From Stomoxys calcitrans (lineage: Eukaryota > Arthropoda > Insecta > Diptera > Muscidae), in NCBI RefSeq assembly GCF_963082655.1, contig NC_081554.1, positions 58,452,756 through 58,516,755 of the forward strand: a stretch of 64,000 nucleotides of DNA, read 5' to 3'. Made by a program: the position numbers and the translations under genes. The notes under the pieces are model-generated. The model was not told where the DNA came from. It was given only the letters and a program-made list of their open reading frames with translations, and made no database searches. Shown here piece after piece: positions 10,225 through 22,400 of the stretch. Each line of letters begins with the position of its first letter. Position 1 is the first letter of the stretch.

Positions 10225-11500
10225 CGCTAAGTGGTGGGAGGCCGGTCCACCAAAAAAAAAAAAACAACCTGAAAATGACATTTTTACCGATTGGTGCAAT
10301 ATGGGTACCAAACGAAAGGTAATTGGAAGTAGAGTTCAAATCTGGTACAAGCGATACCAAATATCTCAAATGCTTTGGTCTTTTTGAATATTCTGCTTAT
10401 TGATTTAGATTGTAGGCATCGAGAGCTTCACAATAATTGGGTACCCCGCTCCCTCTTAGTTTGTGCATAATAAAACCCAACATAATAAAATCATTTGGAA
10501 GTCATGGGAAAAATCACAAAATGTTAGCCCAATTGGATGAAAATTGCTCCCTCTATAGACGCAACAAATAATAAAGGTAACGTTCAGTGTCGGATCGCCT
10601 AAATTTGTTCAATTTTGCAAAAAAAAAAAAATAACGTTGGCAATAGTATCGTTATCCAGTAAAGACATAAAAAGTCATACTGATCTCCTTCCTCTCCTAC
10701 CTCTTAATAGTAATATCGTCGTTTTTGCACTATCCGGATCCATCCATAGGATTTTCGCCGTACAACCGACCGTCTCACTGCCCCTTAGTGTTACACGCAC
10801 TTCCAGACCCTTGACTGGGTACCCCGCATCTCTCACCCATCCTAAAATGCTTCCCCTTCACCAAGTTTGTCGACAGCAGTCTTTAGGTCCATGCAACCAA
10901 GTCTGTACTCGCATTCCTCCTAATTCCATTATGGCCGTACCATCTCTCGCATTCCGTGATAGCCCGGATTTTCGCCTGCACCACCATGTCATGGTCAAGC
11001 AGCGTTAATCCAAGACTGTGCAACACTCGATCCAAAGCCTTGCCGTCTTGGTTATCCCAGGTATCAGATCCAAAGCATGTGTGTCTCGATTACCCAGTTT
11101 CATGTGACCTGCACCTATCTTCAGTCCTCTAGCTGTGAGCCATCCTTCTAGTAGGAACTAAAATGACAATACCAAAGTTCCCACAATCCAAGGCTGGCTC
11201 TGGTGTCTAACACTATACCTCAAATGATATTTCAAGTATCCAAACCTCTTCCAATCCAAACAGATTGCCTATCGTCGTATAGATTATCTCCGGATGGTAT
11301 GATCTGTTCCCATCTTCTATCCACTCTCCCATATCCTTTAGTCTTATAGCCGCAGTGGCTACCTCATACTTAATATGAATGTATATGGATCGGATATCTA
11401 GGACTGCTTACGGTGCCCTAGTAGCCCCTGTTGCTCATCGCCGTCCACTAAGCTAACTCGGTTAAAGGCCCCATTTCAACCCTACGACCTGTCTACACAG
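10225..11500. other. Unassigned, probably decayed LINE on the minus strand
   Basis: 10225-10630 shows no feature beyond A-runs. 10640-11500 precedes (in plus coordinates) a minus-strand reverse transcriptase fragment and is probably the decayed downstream part of that element. I cannot recognise a domain. A plus-strand open frame of about 120 codons (10637-11008) has no recognisable motif. Confidence 0.35.
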
Positions 11501-11910
11501 AGACTAGTATCTGTGCGCCTCCTCAATAGACCCTTGGATTTGACATTTCAAGTTCAGTTACATATCCAAAGATAACTCCTAAGTACTTGACTTTGTCGAA
11601 TATTTGAATCCTTCTTTTGAGGAAACGTGGAGCCTCAAATTGCACCATCTTCGACTTCCTTGTAAACTGGCAGATTTCAGTCTTCTCTGGATTTAGGTTC
11701 AGACCCCTGGGTCTTGACCAGTTGTATGCCATTTTCAAGGCCGTTTTGTCTTTCCTGCAAAGCTGATTGGGAATCCTACCATTTAGGAGTATTGAAACAT
11801 CGTCTACGTAGCAGACAGACTCAACTCCCTTCTAAGTTAAGATCCGCATTATAGGTGGTCACCCATAATAGTAACGATAAAATACCCCTCTTTGGGCATG
11901 GAACCCACAA
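11501..11910 (-). pseudogene. Non-LTR reverse transcriptase fragment, R1/LOA type
   Basis: Read on the minus strand, the palm core is visible in order. A motif-B remnant (CPKRGILSLLLWVTT) near 11900-11860 is followed, after a frameshift, by SVCYVDDVSIL with catalytic Tyr-Val-Asp-Asp near 11815. Then come LNPEKTEICQFTRK and DKVKYLGVIFG (about 11700-11565), the usual end of the palm/thumb in R1-, LOA- and Jockey-group elements. It is broken by at least one frameshift and lacks the endonuclease here. A related fragment on the opposite strand begins at 13930. Confidence 0.8.
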
Positions 11911-12375
11911 TTTATCCACTTCTTCCTTAGTATATGATTTATGCCTTAAGGACTCAATCCACTAGGAAATGATCTAAGGATTGAATGAGTGTGTCGATCC
12001 TCGCATCGTTAAAAACCCCTTCGATATAACTTCCACTTGGACATTCGGTATCGAAGGATTCTTCTTCTATATGCACAACCTTGTGCAGGGCCATCTTCAC
12101 CGACCTTACCTTAACATATAGCGTTTGTCTTTGGGCTAAAGTGATATATGGAAAATTTCGTGATCATTGCCGCCTTCTGTAGTGATGGCTGAAATAATCC
12201 ATCAGGTTCTGGTGACTTTAATGACTAGAAGCTTCTCAAGGCTTACTTAACTTAATCAATGATAAGCCGTCGATCAACCTCATGGTTCCCGAATTCGTGG
12301 TTTGCGGTATATTCCGTTATATCCTTTGGAAAATGGGTCTTCATCTATAGCCTCAATCAATAGCATCAAACCCTA

Positions 12376-12530
12376 GGCCGTCCTGGTAGACGAGTTGCTA
12401 ACTTGCTCGGAATACCAGTACGGTGGTCGTGGTTTCGATACCTGCCAGGAGCCTGGTCTGCCGCTACTGTTGTGCTTCAATGCACTTAAAAGAGGACTAG
12501 AAAAGTTTCTAACTTAACCTTGCCTAGCAT
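12376..12530 (+). mobile_element. tRNA-derived SINE (family 2), diverged
   Basis: GTCCTGGTAGACGAGTTG aligns with the family-2 head, GGTGGTCGTGGTTTCGATAC with box B, and CAGGAGCCTGGTCTGCCGCT with the start of the body. The tail is poorly conserved. Confidence 0.6.
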
Positions 12531-13929
12531 TGCACCCTGTTTCATTACCTATTTGTATTTAGTTCTGTCTAAAAGTTTGTCACTTGCCTTACTTTTACAT
12601 TGTGTTAAGTAAATTTTTTTTGCTGTTCTTCCTCATTTTTCTCCTCCATGTTTTGCGTTCTACTTTTCGTTTTCTTTTATAATTCCCTTACATTTTACTT
12701 AGCAAAAATCCCGAGCTCCCACAACATCCATTTTACTCTGTCTAATGGTAAATCCCCAAAAGAACACTTAGCCAAGTGGTATAATCCCATTTATACACTT
12801 GGCAACGCCATCGTCAACGTCAATTTCTTTTTTTTTAAGGGAGAAAGAGTGGCAACTAAACATCGTTCACCAGCAAAGAGAGCTTTGCAAATCAAGTATA
12901 AAAAAAAACAGCAGCAACAACAACAACAACAGACTATAAACGCATATGGTCTTCCAAAAGAGGGGTGTGCAAGAACATGTCTGATATTTGCAGTGACAGA
13001 GACATCTGCGAGACATTTGAAAATGCGAAATAGAAAAAACTAAAAAAAAGCAACATAAAGAAGAACAAAAACAACTAATAAAAGACAACAACACAACGTT
13101 AGTTTAGAAAATCTACAACATAGCGCAGAGAACTACAGCCAAAACAACAATTTAAAGAGAGACCACCACGGCGACTACAATAATTTTATTTCACCTTTTG
13201 GGGTCAACGAGCAAATGGGGTGGTGAATACAATACCACCTCAACAGAACAAAGCAACGGAATGTATAAAATATTCACCTCACCAGAAAATAGCCTATCCC
13301 TGTTTCCTTTTGAAATAGGAACTGCTATGTAAGCACCAAACACGCACTCTTGAGGCAGTCTGTACAAAGAAACTAAACGTCAAGGACTTGGACAGTGCAA
13401 TGAGGTAAATAAAATTAAAAAAAAATGTATTTTTAATACACCCTGTGGTGGAATTAAGCTCGATTCTATATAAAACTACTAAGAAGTTAAAGGCGTTTGG
13501 GGGGTTTTTAATGCCACATTCTGGTTACGCGTTAATTACCCTCGAAGTTTGCTGCATTTAGGCATTTGGATGGGAAGACTTATAAAAAGGCAATTGGCGC
13601 CAGACAAGAAATTATGGACAGTAAATAAAAGTTTATTTTTAATTTGATTAAAAATTTTTAAGAATTTTTTAGTCTATCTACTTTAGGATACGTTGCCATT
13701 GACGGATCTTTAGCTATGGGAGAACTAGCAAACTGATCCAATCCTTGGAACAGTGACATGTGGACCGGGCTAAGGAACAGATGAGTAAATTGTGAACTCC
13801 CTGCCATAAGAGTAAGGGATAGAATGACATGGGGCCGGTCATAGGGAGATATTTAACCGACTCTCTCAAACCGAAAAAAAAACAGCTAGACTTAGATGTA
13901 TAAACGGGACACTTTATCGCCACTAGTAT
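12531..13929. other. No credible gene
   Basis: A 131-codon plus-strand frame starts at 12648 and includes a CAG/CAA-encoded Gln run (about 12908-12935), but it has no recognisable domain. Its composition (hydrophobic start, poly-Phe, poly-Gln) is what AT-rich simple sequence gives. I do not call a gene. Confidence 0.45.
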
Positions 13930-15700
13930 GGGTGACCACCATAATTAGGCTACGACGGATTCTGACTGAAAATTGATTTGGACCCTATACAGACGATATA
14001 ATTCTTCTGAGTGGTAGTAGTCCGAATCAGCATAAGACCCCTAGGTCTGGAACTTTAACCCAGTGAAGACAGAAATCTGCCAGTTTTCGAGGAAGACGAT
14101 GTGCCATGTTTTCTCTCAACATAACGATTTCGATATCCTACAAGATCAAATACTTAGGGTTGATCTTGAATGGGAGACTGAACTGAAAGTGTCACATCCA
14201 GGGGTATACTCATAAGGAAAACAGATGTTGGGCACTATGTATTGTAGATGGGCCTTACCCAGCAAAAAATTTTCAAAAAATTTAAAATTTTCATAAATTC
14301 TGTGTGCGTACTGTGAGCTCTGCCATGAAGCGCAATTGTTTCTTGTGCTGAATACCATCGTTTTTTTTGGCAATGAAAAAATTTTTAGTGTTGAAACCAT
14401 TGCATTTTCGGTGCTCTAGCGTAAGCGGTTGCTTTCTTATCCGCGTATATCGTTGCACTTCTGTATGGAATGCTTGTTTTTGTGTGTTTGACACGATCTT
14501 AAACGAATGACAGAACATGTAACGATTTTAAAGGAACACGGGAGCGTTAATGATATGCTACTCTCTATTTTGCGCTTCTCCATGCGCTGAATTGCATACA
14601 AAGTGGAAGCGCGTTCAAATAGGACATTGTTTTATAATTTCACCAGTGGAGTAAGTGCACCGGAAGCGCTGTGTGGCTTGAACTTCATTTACAAAGCTGC
14701 TGACAATTCAGCAAGTTTTTTGCCTGCAGGAGTCTATTGGAGTAACTCAGCCATAGCTGGAACGGATTTTAAACACCCTGGAGAGAGTTCAAATTGGCCT
14801 TTATCACCAATACGGAAAAAATAAACCACAGAACGACGGAGCATTACAGGGCATCATTTTTTCGTCCTTTTTGCCTAAAACACTGCAGACCAGAATATGG
14901 AGGAGGGACTGACTACGGAGAACTCAGTGGGGCACATCATGTATAAATTAAGGGTAGGTCGGTGCAGACGGCACTCCACGAAATGGTATCTGAAATCGAA
15001 AACTCTCTACAACTGAAGGAGGAGGATTTTGAGGGGGAATTTAACAACGTTGAGTTCATCTTGGCCATCGAATCCTGGCAAAAACATCCGAAAATTTTTA
15101 AGCGGTGGTTATCATCTCCTAATACTGGGAACATGAGATACTATGCCATGAAAATAGTATACCAGCCAGGTAAAAACTTCTCCAAAAGAGATATCGCCCT
15201 GCCGTCTGGCAATAAAAACTGACGACTCTCATTGCACTTAGATATAAGAAACCGGAATTTAGACTGGCGTTCGTGGAAGGGATCACCCTGTAGTTACCGA
15301 AGGAGTTCTCGATTTGAAACTGTACTGGACAAGTATTAAAGAGGAAAGAAGCCGAAAGGCGCCGTGCGCCTTCTATATCTGCTGGAGCATGTTACGTAGG
15401 AAGTGAGGGGTTAGTCCGAAGATCCTTTACTGAATCCACACAGTCATTGTGAGACCAATGTTGACAAATGGACTCTGAAATGATGGAAGGGTGTGAAGAA
15501 AAAGATTTGCAACAGTGAATTCCAGAAAGTGCAAAAACAGGCCTGCGTCTTATTCCAAGGAGCGTTAATGGCCGCACTGAAGGCAGGTTTGGTAGCGATG
15601 CTGGATATCCAACCAATTTAGGTCTATATTCTGAACTTTACCGCCAAGGTTGCGTTTAGGCTTAGCGCACTTGATATGCTGAAGGAGAGCATGTATGGCA
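13930..15700 (+). pseudogene. Non-LTR reverse transcriptase remains, R1/LOA type
   Basis: Fragments of the family seen at 11.5-11.9 kb, here on the plus strand and in several frames. Near 14000 there is TDDIILLSG-like sequence (catalytic Asp-Asp). At about 14045-14090 there is LNPVKTEICQF-like sequence. Near 14962-15060 comes TALHEMVSEIENSLQLKE followed by DFEGEFNNVEF, the motif-A block (usual FLDIEGAFNNV). Motif A lies downstream of the catalytic block, so segments are out of order: at least two copies or a rearranged copy are joined. Around 15500-15670 a KTGLRLIPRSV / LGLYSELYRQG-like stretch resembles the RT C-terminal region. It is interrupted by a SINE fragment at 15088-15235 and unidentified sequence at 14245-14600. 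Confidence 0.7.
15088..15235 (+). mobile_element. Family-1 SINE internal fragment
   Basis: AATTTTTAAGCGGTGGTTAT, CTCCTAATACTGGGAACAT, ACTATGCCATG and AACTTCTCCAAAAGAGAT match the body of the family-1 SINE in order. The tRNA-like head and tail are missing. It sits in the decayed RT just after the motif-A block. Confidence 0.7.
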
Positions 15701-17440
15701 ACTGTTCCATTCTGGACACTATGGATGCAGTGGCTTGACTGGGAAGGGTTACAGACTACCGAAAACCAATTCGAGGAAGGATTTTCGGGATTTGTTTTCC
15801 CGTGAGAGGGGAGTAGAAGGATGAGACCTCGATGGTTTCGCAGATGGTTCCAAGTTGGAGTATGGGACAAGATTAGGGATTCACTCTGCATTCGGTTCAG
15901 TGTACGGCCTTTAGGGTATGGTCAGAGTCATTACGGCAGCCTCAAATGAAGTCCTGGGAATGGATTTACTGTCTTCGAAACTCAGGATTCATGTGGACAT
16001 TATGGCGGCCCTGAAGGCCTTGGGTTCGGGAAGTGTTTGGTTGCATTCTATATTCTATGGATGCGGTGGGTAGACTGAAGAGGGTCGCAGATTACCCAGC
16101 ACCGAGATCGATACATGAAAGGATTTTCGGGATTCGCTTTCCTGTGAGAGAGGAGTGGGAGGCGAAAGCTGTGTTTGAAGAGGATGGCTCCCAGATGATG
16201 TCTCAACATTGATATGTCGGTGAGCCTACCGGACGAGTGTAAAACCTTTAAGGCAGAGGTTTGAGCCATTATGACAACCGTAAATGAAGTCCTGAGACTG
16301 GATTTACCGTCTTTGAAACTCAGAATTTATGTGGAGAACATGACGGCCTTCGAGAAGTGTTTAGTTCCAATCTGGATACTATGGATCCGATGGGTAGACT
16401 GAGGAGGGTCTCAGATTACCCAGCACCGAGACCGTTTCGAGAAAGGATTTTCGGGATTCGCTTTCCCGTGAGAGAGGAGTGGGAGACGAATGGAGGAGTG
16501 GGAGGCGAATGGAGGAGTGGGAGGCGAATGGAGGAGTGGGAGGCGAATGCTGTGTTTGAGGAGGGTGGCTCCCAGATGGAGTCGAGGACAGGATTAGTGA
16601 GGATAGCACATTCTACTCCAAGACTCTCGGCATCCATTTGTCGTCCAGCCTGCCGGACGAGTGTACAGCCTTTAAGGCAGAGGTCTGCATCATTACAATA
16701 GCCGAAAATTAAGTCCTGGGACTGAACTTATCGGAAGGCCATGAAGGCCGCCTTCAAGGCCTTTGGTTCGAAAAGTGTTTGGTTCCATTCTAAAAACTAT
16801 AGATGCGGTGGGTAGACTGAGAAGGATCTCCGATTAACCTGCACCGAGACCGATTCGAGAAGTGATCTTTGGAATTCGCTTTCCAGTGAGAGGGGAATAC
16901 CGTGTTTGAAGAGGGTGGCTCCTAGATTGAGTCGTGGTCAGCCTGCCGGAGAAGTGTACACCCTTTAAGGCAGAGGTTTGAGCCATTACGATAGCCGCAC
17001 ATTAAGTCCTGGGACTGAATTTCCCGCTTTTGAAACTCAGAATTTATGTGGAGAGTATGGCGGCCTTCAAGGCCTTGGGTTGGATAAGAGTTTGGTTTTA
17101 TTTTATGGATACAGAAGGTAGTCTGTGGAGGGTCTCAGATTACTCGGCACTGAGAACTATTCGAGAAAGGATCTATGGGATTAGCTTTCCCGTGAGCGGG
17201 GAGTGGGAGGTGAATGCTGTGTTTAAAGAGAATAGCTCCAACATGAAACCGGAAATGGGTGGTCTGTTCCGAGGCTCTCCACATCGGTCTATCGCTGAGA
17301 TTATCTGTGCCAATACGATAGCCACAACTTGGGTTTTTAACCGGTACTGTCCACTCCGAAGAAACACGGAAAACCACGATGACGCAATAATTAGATCCGT
17401 AAAGCGCTTTCTTGGTATGTATTTCGACTGATACATTTCT
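15701..17440 (+). repeat. Tandemly amplified LINE RNase H region (5 units)
   Basis: Five diverged repeats begin near 15707, 16044, 16369, 16788 and 17099 (spacing 337, 325, 419, 311 bp). Each starts with a form of CTATGGATGCGGTGGGTAGA and contains GGATTTTCGGGATTCGCTTT. Units read as the RT-RNase H boundary followed by RNase H: ADGSKLEYGTRLGIHSAF (first unit, Asp-Gly-Ser), LPDECTAFKAEVC (catalytic Glu context) and LRIYVESMAAFKAL (third acidic position; Asp in unit 1, Glu in later ones). All are broken by frameshifts or stops. Unit 3 contains a 19-bp minisatellite (GCGAATGGAGGAGTGGGAG, 3-4 copies, 16486-16548). RNase H places the parent nearer LOA/I-like clades than R1 or Jockey. Confidence 0.75.
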
Positions 17441-17470
17441 GTACACAGAAACTGAATGTAATATGACTAG

Positions 17471-17758
17471 GAGGCCACCGTAGCGCAGAGGTTACCAAGT
17501 CCGCCTAAGACGCTAAATGCCTGGGTTCGAATCCTGGCGAGACCATCAGAAAAAATTTTCAGCGGCGGTTTTCCCCTCCTAATGCTGGCAACATTTGTGA
17601 GTTACTATGCCATGTAAAACTTCTCTCCAAAGAGATGTCGCACTGCGGCACGCCGTTCGGACTCGTCTTTAAAAGGAAGGCCCCTTATCATTGAGCTTAA
17701 ACTTGGATAGTTTACCCCTGTTCCATAGTGGAATGTTCATGGGCAAAATTTGCACTGC
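17471..17758 (+). mobile_element. tRNA-derived SINE (family 1), full length, 11-bp TSD
   Basis: Best reference copy in the window. Box A lies in GTAGCGCAGAGGTTACC; box B is the perfect GGTTCGAATCC near 17524. The body includes AATTTTCAGCGGCGGTTTTC and TCCAAAGAGATGTCGCACTG, and the tail GAATGTTCATGGGCAAAATT. The target-site duplication AATATGACTAG is exact at 17460-17470 and 17759-17769. Length 288 bp. Confidence 0.95.
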
Positions 17759-17769
17759 AATATGACTAG

Positions 17770-18985
17770 AGCTGGCAAAATGGTACTATCGATTTTTTGG
17801 TGACAGCGTCAATTTGTAATAGCCTCATTTGTCTGGTATTGAATTGATACCAAATGGTATTAAAAATCTTTGCCAATGAGGCGAATAAAATAACACCTGG
17901 CGGTATTGGCAAAGTACCGTCATTTTTCTCTCATACCGTCATTACATCTCCCATTCCTATGAATTTACTACAATTTGAGAAAACGTGGCAGCATTTCACA
18001 CCTGCATTTTACGGCTTCTAGACTATTCCCCATCTCGTTAATATCCTCACTTACGCCTTATCACCATTCGAAGAATAGTTGCAGTCATTTCGTTTCACTT
18101 CTAGGTCAAAATAGATGAAATTATGCCATTCAGAGCTTCAATTTCTTATCCTATAAGAATCTTATGTCGGCTTTTACGTCACATAGTCGTCGGCATTTTT
18201 CAAAACACCAGACTGACGGCCACTTACCATACATATGACGGTGGCTTACTTCGCTTGGGCACATCGAGTGGAAATGACTTTCGTGTAACATCATTTCCAG
18301 ATATACAAAGTCTTAATTGTACAAATGACCGTGTAATACCACTTTGTCACCATTTGCGTACACACACCATGGGATTAGATGGTGTATGACGTAGCTGAGC
18401 TCATACAATGTATCATTTTGTGATGTTGATGTGGCGGCCATTGTCGCTTATGCGGTCACTTACATACATACATACGTCTGAGATGTGTGACGCGTGCGAG
18501 TTTTTTTTTTTTGTTGTTGCTTTTTTGCATTTTGTATAAAATCTTTATTGCATGCGTTATTTATCTAAGTGTAACTTACTGCCAGAAGAGTATTTAAAAG
18601 CTCTTAGGATGTGGAGGTTTCTTAGAAACAATTTGCGACAGGCCCCTTATTATGCATAGAGCTAAAACTTAAATTGCCTATTACTCATTTAAATAAGAAA
18701 TGTTTACCTTATTGTTACTTAATGTGTGAATCTGTTATATAATTTTACCTTAAATTTGTCCTTAAGTGTCCTAAGTTTTATACCTATAACATTTATTATC
18801 TGGCTTAGTAATGTTATGCTGCTATTACAAATTAATGAACCATTGGGTCATCGGTCATTCACAAAGCGTCACATAGTCTAGTCAAGTAGGGTCACAACGA
18901 ACTGACTTTGGCTCAATTCACTATTGATTCATTTTTAATGCCTTAAATTATTGATGAGTTCTTTCTCTCTCGCTCTCGCACCAGG

Positions 18986-19016
<31 letters not shown>

Positions 19017-19955
19017 ACGACTGTGAAACACATTAGACGTCAGAGCTCAGATGCACAGCAACATCATTTATTGTGGTTGCCATATCATCATATCCTCCAC
19101 ACGCCCCCAACCCTACAAATATATGGCAATGTATTGTCTTGGCCACTTCAAGCGAGCAAGCCAGAGCCAAGCAACAAATCATTCTTCGTCTATTGAAACC
19201 AACAACCGACACCACAACGATGACAACCAAGACGTGTAGGTTCGTCCATACGTCTGTCGGATTGTCTTTCAGCGTGCCTTGTTTGCTTGGATGCCTACTT
19301 GATCTGTCTGCTTGACAAACCCCAGCAGCGGCCATATAAGGTACCATTAATAACATTAACTCAATTAAGTCGTAAATATGTGATGATCATAAAAAATCGA
19401 TTTAATTGTTATTAAATCTTGATTATAGTATCTCTTTGAATGACAACATATCGTTATCTTTTGGATGTTGCTATAATTTTTAGTGTAGTGGATATGTATA
19501 TGAAAGAAACGTTTTAGAAAAGGTTTTTATGGGCAAATATTTACAACAGAATTGAACCAACCAACTTAGGGGTGTGATGTGGAAATAAATAAAGGATTTT
19601 GTAAGTAGCAAGGAATACCTAACTTAGATTTTTATTTTGAGGTTACTTTTTAATATTTAGAGCGCACAACAAGCCAATTACTGGCTTAGATGTATGTACG
19701 TAGTGGCATTGGGACCAACCTAACCTTGCCTAACAATAACCTTACTAAAGCACTTAAGCATTAATGAGTTAAAAATGTGTGCAATATTTTTCCAAGAATA
19801 AGTAAGGAAAGTGGACTAACCTTTGAAAATGTTTTATCATGGATTTCTGAGAAGGGGTGGTTCACTTTTAAGGTGGGTTTTAATTTCAGTTTTCACAGTG
19901 AAATTCCATATAACAAAATAGTGAAAAATCTGTGAAAACAATTTTATTTGTTGTA
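17770..19955. other. No gene; simple repeats
   Basis: Includes a small inverted pair GCCTCATTTG...CAATGAGGC (about 17820-17884), a CA dinucleotide run (18992-19014), and AT-rich unique-looking sequence. Short open frames near 18123 and 18951-19356 lack domains. Confidence 0.45.
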
Positions 19956-20104
19956 CTAAAGGCCTAAACAGAATGGACGCCTTGAGGAACGTCGCGTTGA
20001 AAAATGCAACTCTGCAAACAAATGTTAAGAAAGCAACACGCATAAGTTAGTCAATTTTTAACTTTGACATAAAAAAACATTACTTCAACTGTTTTGGCCT
20101 TTAG
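19956..20104. mobile_element. Short TIR/foldback element
   Basis: CTAAAGGCCTAAACAG (19956-19971) is the near-perfect complement of CTGTTTTGGCCTTTAG (20089-20104). Inside is AATGCAACTCTGCAAACAAA, the internal signature shared with the foldbacks at 20382-20640 and 32216-32692. Confidence 0.7.
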
Positions 20105-20381
20105 TTCTTTATTGATGGGAAATTTGCCATTCATTTAAAGCGTGGACGAAGCGTTTCTCAATTTGGGCCAACATGATATTTTTTTTTTTATATAAATAAC
20201 TTTTATTTTTCGTGATAACACTACGCAAGCAAGACAATTTACCAAAATAATGCTGATGGTAAAACATATGATGAGAGTGTTGCCTATATGTCTTTTTATT
20301 TGGAAAAAACGCTTTTTTGAGAAAACAATGTTTTGTGAAAAATTTCCACAGTGAACGATCTAAATACCTACCTTTAAGGCC

Positions 20382-20640
20382 AACAGAATGAGCGCGCTGA
20401 GCTTTGGTTTTGAGAGTCGCTTTGCTAAAAAGCAACTCTGCACACAAATTCCTCAAAAGCAACGCGGAAATGTTAAAAATGTCAACTTTGATGCTTGAAA
20501 GCGAGCGTCATTCTATGTTGCTACATGTGATGTAGTGTTTTAAGACGTCAAAGTTAAAAATTGTTAACTTTTGCGCTCTGCTTTGGTAGGGTTTGTTTGC
20601 AGAGTTGCATTTTTAATGCGCGCCTCGTACTGACTTCGTT
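20382..20640. mobile_element. Foldback element, same family
   Basis: Starts AAGGCCAACAGAATGAGCGC. Internal arms GCAACTCTGCACACAAAT (from about 20432) and TTTGTTTGCAGAGTTGCAT (to about 20610) pair around a core with GTCATTCTATGTTGC and GTAGTGTTTTAAGACGTC, which recurs at 32.3 and 32.6 kb. The right outer terminus is not clear. Confidence 0.6.
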
Positions 20641-20949
20641 CGTTTTTTTTTGGAAAATTTTTGTCGGATTCTTATGAGTTTTAGTTCTCAATATCGTTTG
20701 ACATATAGGTGATGGGTAATTAACGATAGTATCGATACTATCGATATTTATTATTAAAAATATCGAATGTTGCAATTATCGATAGTTTGTTAGGCCGAGT
20801 CCAGCATCGCTGTTTCTCCAATCGTTTAAGAGAGCAGTATTAAGTCTAACTTCACAAGCAAAATGAGAAAAAATATCCCCAGAAAGATTTACTGTTAATG
20901 AAATGGTCATTGTGGAACATAATCATCAGCCATCTCATTAGTAAAAACA

Positions 20950-22400
20950 GAGTGAACTGGCAACAAGCCTCAAATTAAGCTTAAGGGTGACCAGGCTGTT
21001 ATTAGAGAATGCCGACAGCCTAGGCAAACCAGACGCTGCAAAGATGAAATCGATCTCGTTATCAAGCTCCTTTATCTGAAAATCTTCGTCAGTGGCTTCT
21101 GCGAACCATATGCTTGTGAGCTAATGAAGTCTGGCACAGCCACGCTAAAAATTTCAGTAGCAGATAACATACAGCCACTGCAGCTGTTGGGTCTTTGGAG
21201 ACCATTTTAAGGTACCTTTGAGTTAGGCGCCTAGAGTACGCACTTTATCGGAGGAATTAGTGACTGCTGAACGTGTTAAATGGACATTGCCCACCTTCAG
21301 ACCTTTTAAGCCCCTGGTACATATGACATCTGCGTTGTATACCTTTTAATCTTATATGTTCTCTGGTACAAATGGCATCTACCCCAAGATATTGCAAGAG
21401 GGCTTTGAAGGGAGACACAAGGCTTCGTCAGAAAGTTCTACGAAGGAGTTGCATATTTTTCGCTATAACCTGAATTGCTGTCTCCCGTCACGTTCTACCT
21501 CTACATATCCAAATAAGGAAATATTTTTATGATGAGAGAGTTAGGACCACTCGCAACAAGCTTTAATTAAGTTTGAGGGTGACCAGGCTGTTGCCAGCGA
21601 AAGCCGATAGCCTAGGCAAACCAGAGGCTTGCAAAGATGACATTGGTCTCGTTATCAAGTTCCTTTATCTGTCAATCTTCGTCAGATGCTTTGCGAACCA
21701 TATGCATGTGAGCTAATGAAGCCTGGCGCAACCACTTTCAGTAGTAGATAATATACCGTCACCGCAGCTGTTGGGTCTTTGGAGACAATTTTAAAGGTAT
21801 CTCCGAGCTAGGTCCCTGAAGTAGACGACTTAGCGGAGGAATTAGTGGCTGGTGAACGTGTTTAGTGGACATTGCACACCTTTAGACCTTTAAGCTACTG
21901 GAAAATGTGATAACTATATTGTACACCTTTAGACCTTCTACGTCTCTTAGAACAGATCTACCCCAAGATATTACAAGAGAGCTTTGAAAGGAGAGAGAAG
22001 GCTTCGTCAGAAAGTTCTACGAAGGAGTTGCTTGTCAGCTAGTGGATCCTTACTACATTCTGTTATCATCACTGTAGATTTTGGAACTTGGGAAATCAAT
22101 CTAAGTTTGCACTCGAGCTTTGTGTCTGAAATATCCTCGGAGATTAACAAATTGGTGGAGGGATTAGTGAATTATGATGGAGTTCACTAGGTATTGCATA
22201 ACTCTACAAAAAGTTTCTTGGTCTATCTTGACATCTAACGCAATTATGATGTTGAAAGAGAGCTTTAATTGTTTGTCTGACAAGTCTATTTTTCTTTACA
22301 TTGGAGATGGAACAGGGCGGAAAACTTGCGTTGAATTTCGATCAAGGACTTTTAATAAATTGGCCTCTTTTTTTTTGAGAAAATGTTTGGGGATTCTGGT
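20950..22400. repeat. Diverged ~580-bp tandem duplication, unknown
   Basis: Unit 1 (about 20955-21450) and unit 2 (about 21548-22035) share CAACAAGC, GGGTGACCAGGCTGTT, CCTAGGCAAACCAGA, TCGTTATCAAG, GCAGCTGTTGGGTCTTTGGA and CTTCGTCAGAAAGTTCTACG in the same order, offset 579-593 bp. A weaker third part (about 22080-22400) repeats the GGAGGGATTAGTGAAT block. There is no long reading frame, and the origin is not recognised. Confidence 0.7.

Noticed and set aside
10637..11008. Plus-strand 123-codon frame
   Set aside because: No domain, no matching neighbours, and it is antisense to probable decayed LINE sequence.
12648..13043. 131-codon frame with a Gln run
   Set aside because: Composition is that of simple sequence (poly-Phe, poly-Gln); no splice partners or domain.
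14146..14600. Possible gene from 75-84-codon minus-strand frames
   Set aside because: Overlapping frames without domains, embedded in LINE debris.
17471..17545. A genuine tRNA gene
   Set aside because: Boxes A and B are good, but the rest does not fold into a proper cloverleaf and the same head recurs with a constant 3' body: a SINE.
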